NCBI GenBank assembly: GCA_017311185.1
Contig: JAESUZ010000464.1
Span: 124,001 to 188,000, forward strand
Origin: Proteles cristata cristata
Lineage: Eukaryota; Chordata; Mammalia; Carnivora; Hyaenidae
Direction of reading: 5' to 3'
Length of the DNA stretch: 64,000 nt
Under the pieces are notes generated by a model. It saw nothing but the letters and a program-made list of their open reading frames with translations. It was not told the origin of the DNA and ran no database searches. The position numbers and the translations under genes were made by a program. Below are positions 56,875 to 64,000 of the stretch, piece by piece (the stretch's first letter is position 1; each line of letters begins with the position of its first letter).

Positions 56875-57122
56875 CTTAGGACAAGATAATAAAAGCAAAG
56901 TCATTCAACAAATTCTATTTATCCAGAATTCAAACAACTAGTGTGCTATTGTTTTATAAAGTTGAACCTTAAAGATCCTCTTAAAATCAAAGAAAAAACT
57001 GTCCATGTATGATGCTTTTACCCTATTTTAATTATTTGAGCAATCTAAATTTGGCAACCATTAATTAAACAGAACATTAATGAAAATGTTTCATTCTACC
57101 AGAATTCTAAAGGAAACAGTTG

Positions 57123-58640
57123 CAGGAAGAGGGCCAACATGGTGAAGGAGGGGATCTGAACTTCCCACTTCTCTCAAACAAAGAAGTGTTGAAGCCAAGG
57201 ACTTTGAGACCTCAGAGTCTGGGAGGAAGAGAGACAGTCGTGCTTCCAGGGACCCACCGGAACAGTCTGATGGGCCATAGGTGTATTACTGTGAACTTAG
57301 TTTTATCTCTCCAACAGAGAGGAGGGATCCCCTTCTGCGGAGAGACAATGGGTAGAGAAAGAGAGGCTGGGGAAGCAGAGGACTGTGTCTGGACAAGAGA
57401 AAAACCTCAGACGGCAAAGAAGAAAGATCCAGTCTCTAACTGGGAGACTGGCTCCAGACTACGGCAATGAGGGGAGGCAGCCCTGAGCTTGATGGCTAGG
57501 TCAGGGTGCAGTCTGCAACAGGAGAAAGCGACCCCCTCCCAGGAGTGCTCTGGGACAGGACAAAGCCTGCGCGTGTCTGCCAGCCGGGGACCACGTATCA
57601 GGTGGCGGAAAGGCATTTCCCCAGTGCCAGGGTACACAGCGTGGGAGCTGAATCCCAGCCAAGCACCAGGGCATGGGAGTCGGCAGCACAGGACTAACCG
57701 CCACGTTTGCACCTTCAGCACAGTGAGGATGGCTCTAACAGAGTGGGTAGGGACACCAGGTCTGTGGAGCAGAGGCGGGGGGGGGCGGGGGGGGTCCGCC
57801 ATCTTTCTCCCCACAACCACCAAGATGGAGCCTCGGGGATCAGACAGCGGGACCCACAGTGGAGGCAGGGCCTGCCTACACCAAACCAAACCCCTCAGCA
57901 CCTGGTAACTGTGTATCTTCTGAGGCAGAGTTGACACTAACAAACTAGAGGCCCCCTCCTCAGACCGGCGCTGCTGCAGTGCCTGGTTTAATTCTCGGAC
58001 AATTCTTTTTATATATGTTCTTCCTTTTCTCCTTCTTATCTCTTTCCTCCTCTAGTCTGGTTATTCTAGTTGTTGGTTTGCTTAAGCAGACATATTAAAT
58101 CCATTCCTTTGATACATGTTCCACACCACCTTCTTTATTCTCCTCTCTCTCTCTCTGGATTAAGCTAAATAGTTTCTCTGTCTGGACAACTTTATCTTCT
58201 TTTTCCCCAGCCTCCTTCTTAATTTTCCTTTCTCTCTCTCTGGATTAAGCCATATCGTTTCTCTGGTCACTCTTCGTATGGGACAGGCCTCTTCCATCAG
58301 CACCACCTCCACCCTGCTGATTACTTGTAGCTGGTGTTTCTGGTTTCTTGTGGGTTTTTTTGCTTGTGTGTTTTTGTTTTCTGTTTGTTTTTTGTTTGCC
58401 TGTTTTCCTTTCCAAAGCTTCTTCAACGACAAATCAAAGCACACCTTGTGGAGGGTCCAAAACATCACTACGAGTAGGGAGATAAAGTAAGCAAAGTCAC
58501 AACAACAGAGAGCGAGTAACACTCTCCAAAAATGTCTTCTGAAGGGCCAGGCCCTGAACAGTGTATGACCCCTCTTTAATACAGTAGTGCTCGCAGGTGC
58601 AGGGCATATAACCAGCTTTTAAAACAGATAAGGTAAAGAA
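57123..58640 (+). promoter_or_regulatory. L1 5' UTR (promoter region), CpG-rich
   Basis: Begins 'caggaagagggccaacatgg' and becomes GC- and CpG-rich from about 57440 to 57980, with G-runs at 57775-57798. This is the position and composition of the internal promoter of mammalian L1s. Long shadow frames on both strands at 57407-57943 come from the GC content and are not genes. Whether the promoter still works is unknown. Confidence 0.7.
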
Positions 58641-61190
58641 AACTAGCCAAAATGATGAAACAGAAGAATTCTCCTCAAAAGAAATTCCAGGAAGAAATGG
58701 CAGCTAAAGAATTGATGAAAACAGATATAAACAATATAACTGAACATGAATTTAGAGTAACAGTCAAAAGACTAATTGCTGGGCTTGAAAAAAAGCATAG
58801 AAGACAGCAGAGAATCTACTGTTGCAGAGATCAAGGAACTAAAAAGTAGCCATGATGAATTAAGAAATGCTATAAGTGAGGTACAAAAAAAAAAAAAAAG
58901 AGGTGGTCACAGCAAGGATTGAAGAGTCAGATGGGAGAATAGATGAAATAGAAGATAAAATTATGGGAAAATGTGAAGCTGAGAAAAACAGAGATAAAAA
59001 AAAATTATGGACCATGAGGGGAGAATTAGAGAACTAAGTGATTCAATGAAACAGACCAATATCCATATCATAGGAATTCCATAAGAAGGAGAGAGAGAGA
59101 GAAAGGGGCTGAAGGTGTACTTGAACAAATAATAGCTGAGAACTTCCCCAATCTGGGGCAGGAAACAGACACTGAAATGCAAGAGGCACAGAGAACTCCC
59201 CTCAAACATAATTTGAATCAGTCTTCTGCATAACATATCATAGTGAAACTGGAAAATACAAGGATGAAGAGAGAATTCTGAAAGCAGCTAGGGATAAATG
59301 GGCCTCAACATACAAAGGTAGACACAAAAGCATAGTAGCAGACCTCTCTACTGAAACCTAGCAGCCAGAAAGGAATGGCAGAAAATCTTCAAGGTTATGA
59401 ACAGGAAAATTATGCAGCCAAGAATCCTTTATCCAGCAAGCCTGTTATTCAGAATAGAAGGAGAGATGAAGGCTTTCCCAAACAAAAACTCAAGGAATTC
59501 ATCACCATTAAACCAGCCCTACAAGAGATCCTAAGGAGGACTCTGTGAGGGAAATGCTGAAGGACCAACAAAGGAACAGAGACATCACCACAAGCATGAA
59601 TCCCACAAAGAACACAATGACTCTAAACCCATATTTTTCAATAATAACACTGAATGCAAATGGACTACATGCCATGCTCCAATCAAAAGACACAGAGTAT
59701 AAGAACAAACAAACAAACAAAAAATAACACCCATCTATCTACTCTCTACAAGAGACCCATTTGAGACCTGAGGACACCTTTAGACTGAAAGTGAGGGGAT
59801 GGATAACCATCTATCATGCTACTGAAAGTCAAATAAAAAGTGGAGTAGCCATACTTATATCAGACAAACTAGACTTTAAATTAAAGACAGTAACAAGAGA
59901 TGAAAAAGACATTAGATGATAATTAAAGGGTCTATCCATCAAGAAAAGCTAACAATTATAAATGTCTATGCACCAAATTTGGGAGAACCCAAATATATAA
60001 ATCACAAACATAAGCAATCTTATTGATAAGAATCCAAAACAAAACAGTCGAGCAGATCAATGAAACTAAGGGTTAGTGTTTTGAAGAAAAAAAATTGATA
60101 AACCACTAGCCAGGCTTCTCAAAAAGAAGAGAGAAAGAACCAAATAGATAAAATCACAAATAAAAATGGATTTATCACAACCAATCTCTCAGAAATACAA
60201 GCAATTAACAGAATACTATGAAAAATTATATGCCAACAAACTGGACAACCTGGAAGAAATGGACAAATTCCTAAACACCCGCACAACTACCAGAACTCGA
60301 ACGGGAAGAAATAGAAAATTTGAACAGACCCATAAACAGTAAAGAAATTGAATCAGTTATCAAAAATCTCCCAACAAATAAGAGTCCTGGACCAGATGGC
60401 TTCCCTGTGGAGCTCTACCAGACATTTAAAGCAGAGTTAATACCTATCCTTCCCAAGCTGTTCCAAAAAATAAAATGGAAGGAAAACTTCCAGACTCATT
60501 CTATGAAGCCAGCATTACTTTGATTCCCAAACCAGACAGACACTCCACAAAAAAGGAGAACTATAGGCCAATATCCCTGATGAACATGGAAGCAAAAATT
60601 CTTAAGATACCAGAAGATCGAATTCAACAATGTTATTTACTATAATCAACTGGGATTCATTTTTGGGCTGCAGGGCTGGTTCAATACTCACAAATCAATG
60701 TGATACTTCACATTAATAAAAGAAAAGGATAAAAACCATATGATCTTGTCAATAGATACAGAAAAAGCATTTGACAAAATACAGCATCCTTTCTTAATAA
60801 AAACCCTTAAGAAAGTTGGGATAGAAAGAACATACTTTAAACTTTATGTTTTTATAGCTTTTATAGCTATCTATGAAAAACCCATAGACCATCCTCAATG
60901 GGGGAAAAACAGAGATTTCCCCCAGAGATATCCACTCACCACTGTTGTTTAACACAGTTGCTTAACTTCTTGGAAGTCCTAGAATCAGCAATCAGACAAC
61001 AAAATGAAATAAAAGGCATCAAAATTGGCCAAAAAAAGTCAAACTTTCACTATTTGCAAACATGATACTCCATATGGAAAACCCAAAAGATCCATGAATT
61101 CAGCAAAGATGCAGGATACGAAACCAATGTACAGAAATCAGTTGTATTTTTATATACCAATAATGAAGCAACAGAAAGAGAAATCAATGG

Positions 61191-61402
61191 CACCTGGGCG
61201 GCTCAGTCGGTTAACCACCCAACTTTGGCTCAGATCATGATCTCATGGTTCTTGAGTTTGAACCCCATGTTGGGCTCTGGGCTGATAGCTTGGAGCCTGG
61301 AGCCTGCTTCAGATTCAGTGTCTCCCTCTCTCTCTGCCCTCCCTGCTCACATTCTGTCTCTCAAAAATAAATAAATTATTTAAAAATTTTTAATTAAAAA
61401 AA
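61191..61402 (+). mobile_element. CAN SINE with TSD, inside the long L1
   Basis: 'ggcacctgggcggctcagtc' to an A-rich tail. Direct repeat agagaaatcaa just before about 61190 and again at 61402-61412. It splits the region after the ORF2 RT motif. Confidence 0.92.
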
Positions 61403-63130
61403 GAGAAATCAAGAAACTGATCCCATTCACAATTGCATCAAAAACCATAAAATACCTAGGAATAAACCTAACCAAAGATGTAAAAGATCTGTATGATGAA
61501 AACTATAGAAAGCTTATAAAGGAAATTGAAGAAGACACAAAGAAATGGAAAAACATTCCATGATCATGGATTGGAAGGATAAATATTGTTAAAATGTCAA
61601 TACTACCCAAAGCAATCTACACATTCAATGCAATCCTAATCAAAATTGCACCAGCGTCCTCAAAGCTAAAACAAGCAATCCTAAAATTTGTATGGAACCA
61701 CAAAAGACCCTGAATAGCCAAAGTAATGTTGAAAAAGAAAACCAAAATGGAAGGCATCACAAACTTTAGCCTCTAGTACAAAGCTGTAGTCATCAAGACA
61801 GTGTCATATTAGCACAAAAACAGACACAAAGACCAGTGGAATAGAATAGGGAACCCAGAATTGGACCCACAAATGTATACCCAACTAATCTTTGACACAG
61901 CAGGAAAGAGTATCCAATGGAGAAAAGACAGTCTCTTTAGCAAATGGAGCTGGGAGAACCGGACAGCAACATGCAGAAGCATGAAACTAGATCGCTTTTT
62001 TACACCATACACAAAAATAAACTCAAAATGGATAAAAGACCTGAAGGTGAGACAGGAAACCATCAAAACCCTAGAAGAGAAAGCAGGCAAAAATCTCTTT
62101 GATCTCAGCTGCAGCAATTTCTTACTTGACACATTTCCAAAGGCAAAGGAATTAAAAGCAAAACGAAGTATTTGGACCACATCAAAATAAAAAGCTTCTG
62201 CACTGCAAAGGAAACAAAACTAAAAGGCAACCAACAGAATGGGAAGAGAGATTTGCTAATGACATATCAGATAAAGGGCTAGTATCCAAAATCTATAAAG
62301 AACTCACCAAATTCCAGACCCAAAAAAACCAAAACAATCCAGTGAAGAAATGGGCAGAAGGCATGAATAGACACTTTTCCAAAGAAAACATCCAGATGGC
62401 AAACAGACACTTGGAATGACACTCAACGTCACTCATCATCAGGGAAATAGAAATCAAAGCCACACTGTGATACCACTTCGCATCAGTCAGTGTGGCTAAA
62501 ATGAACAACTCAGGAAATTACTGATGCTGGTGAGGATGTGGAGAAAAGGGAACCTTCTTACACTGTTGGTGGGAATGCAAACTGGTGCAGCCACTCTGGA
62601 AAACAGTGTAGAGGTTCCTCAAAAAATTAAAAACAGAACTACCCTATGACCCAGCAATAGCATGGCTAGTAATTTATCCAAGAGATACAGGAGTGCTGAT
62701 GCATAGGAGCATGTGTACCCCAATGTTCATAGCAGCACTCTCAACAATAGCCAAATCACGGAAAGAGCCTAAATGTCCATAAACTGATGAACAGATAAAG
62801 ATGTGGTTTATATATACAATGGACTACTCCCTGGCAATGAGAAAGAATAAAATCATGCCATTTGCAGCAACGTGGATCCTGAGAAACTTAACAGAAGACC
62901 ATGGGGGAAGGGAAGGGAGAAAAAATAGTTACAGAGAGGGAGAGAGGCAAACCATAAGAAACTCTTAAATACAGAAAACAAACTGAGGGTGGATAGGGAG
63001 TGGAGGAGAGGGGAAAGTGGGTGATGAGCATTGAGGACAGCACTTGTTGGGATGAGCACTGGGTGTTATATGTAAGCCTATCTGACAATAAATCATATTT
63101 TTAAAATTAATCAATTAAAGGAAATAGTTG

Positions 63131-63618
63131 TAATAATATTTTTAAAATCTACTGTAAAATTTTCACAATGACAGAGTAATGTTTAAAACTCTACAATTAT
63201 ATTTAATAAACTTAATGTGAAAAACATTAGTTCTAAGAAAACTAATTTATTAGGGATCATAAAATAACAGAATAAATGAATAATGTCTAGTTCCTAAAGA
63301 CAAAGACTTAGTATCCTTAAATACATCTAATATAAAATTAATTGTATAGTTCATATGGAAAATATGCATGAATTACAAAAACTTCAACCCACCATTCAGT
63401 ATAGATTTATCCCACCAGACAATGAAGCTAGTCTAATTAAAATGCAGTTTAAAGCAACAAGATGACTACTTGCTGCCCATTAAAATCCCAAACATTGAAG
63501 TAAAATGTGACAAATTCAAACATTAATTTGTTTTGGAGTTAGAAATTAACAGAACTTGCTCACAGAATTCTTTTGGTAGGAGTTGTTTTGAGGAATTATA
63601 TACAGATATAGTGAAAAA
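63131..63618. other. RNF17 intron (inferred), nothing recognised
   Basis: AT-rich sequence right of the long L1. Searched for the RING exon (paired cysteines and CPDC); none seen. Confidence 0.45.
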
Positions 63619-63620
63619 CT

Positions 63621-63808
63621 GGGTTGCCTAGGTCACTCAGTTGGTTAAGCATCTGACTTCGGCTCAAGTCACGATCTTGCAGTTCATGGGTTTAAGCTCT
63701 GCATTGGGCTCTGCACTGACAGCTCAGAGCCTGGAGCCTGCTTCAGATTCTGCCTGTGTCTGTCTCTGCCCCTCCCCCTGCTCACACTCTCGCTCTCAAA
63801 AATAAAGA
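63621..63808 (+). mobile_element. CAN SINE, plus copy of an inverted pair
   Basis: 'ctaggtcactcagttggtta' to 'aaaaataaagataaa'. Faces a minus-oriented copy immediately to its right. Confidence 0.88.
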
Positions 63809-63813
63809 TAAAA

Positions 63814-64000
63814 AAATTTTTTTGTCTTTATTTTGAGAGAGAGACAGAGAGTGAGCGGGGGAGGGACAGAGGGAGAGGGACAGACAGAATGTAAAGCAGG
63901 CTCTACGCTCTGAGCTGTCAGCACAGAGCCCAACGCAGGGTTCGAACCCACGGACTGTGAGATCATGACCTGAGCCAAAGTCAGATGCTTAACCGACTGA
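63814..64000 (-). mobile_element. CAN SINE running off the window
   Basis: From 'tttattttgagagagagaca' to 'cttaaccgactga' at the last base. The final 20 or so bases of the head are outside. Confidence 0.9.

Larger units (their letters stand above)
57123..63115 (+). mobile_element. L1 spanning 5' UTR to tail with 15-bp TSD, antisense to RNF17
   Basis: 5993 bp, including one SINE, between taaaggaaacagttg (57108-57122) and taaaggaaatagttg (63116-63130). It has a CpG-rich 5' UTR (about 57123-58640), a broken ORF1 (from about 58652, MMKQKNSPQKKFQEEMAAKE), and ORF2 (from about 59605 to 62870) with endonuclease start NPYFSIITLNANGL, RT segments ([33 protein letters not shown]) and a 3' UTR. The endonuclease region looks shortened: ORF2 is about 3.06 kb without the SINE, against about 3.8 kb usual. 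Many stops and shifts make it inactive. It is the only L1 here retaining a long 5' UTR. Confidence 0.92.

Noticed and set aside
57407..57943. Long open frame of 178 codons on the minus strand, with overlapping frames on the plus strand
   Set aside because: It lies in the GC-rich 5' UTR of the L1 at 57123-63115. GC-rich sequence has few stops, the composition is proline/serine/arginine-rich, and no family was recognised.

Overview
The window is nuclear DNA from a carnivoran mammal, very probably a cat (Felidae). Dozens of tRNA-Lys-derived CAN SINEs of the felid type are scattered through it, with the head 'gcgcctgggtggctcagtcg' or its complement. Feline L1 3' ends are also frequent (starting with 'tttattgtcaaattggtttc' when read on the minus strand). 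It holds no prokaryotic-style gene, operon, CRISPR array or tRNA gene.

One host gene occupies most of the window on the minus strand: RNF17 (TDRD4), a germ-cell RING/Tudor protein of the piRNA pathway. I located 17 constitutive coding exons between 56874 (5' side) and 2728 (3' side), plus one candidate in-frame cassette exon. Every junction has GT-AG signals, and the exon phases chain without a break. The spliced length of 2378 nt gives 792 codons plus 2 nt with no stop. The first exon seen encodes the segment just after the RING finger. Next come the coiled-coil region, a linker, a first diverged Tudor domain (about 24.2-24.4 kb), and a canonical Tudor domain split over exons at 11.8-12.0 kb and 8.9-9.0 kb. 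The RING exon(s) and promoter lie beyond the right edge, and the remaining Tudor repeats and 3' UTR lie beyond the left edge.

The rest is intron filled with retrotransposons, many with target-site duplications (TSDs) that I could read. From left to right the main blocks are: an old L1 tail (0.25-1.5 kb); SINEs and an L1/L1 junction (5.3-6.2 kb); a deep nest at 12.4-19.1 kb, where an ancient L1 received an ERVL-MaLR provirus with both LTRs, which in turn received a 2-kb L1 and a SINE; an L2 interrupted by a MER5A-like DNA transposon with a perfect 36-bp tandem duplication (31.7-32.9 kb); a nearly full-length ancient L1 with inverted pieces (36.7-43.5 kb); L1 3' ends at 43.7-45.6 and 49.3-50.6 kb; an L1 that joins its 5' UTR directly to ORF2 (51.8-55.6 kb); and an approximately 6-kb L1 from 5' UTR to tail with a 15-bp TSD (57.1-63.1 kb), antisense to RNF17.

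I found no convincing new biological system. The observations most worth checking are the candidate cassette exon of RNF17, the dated nest of insertions, the L1 elements that retain 5' UTR sequence inside a transposon-control gene, and several near-consensus SINEs that may be polymorphic in cats.
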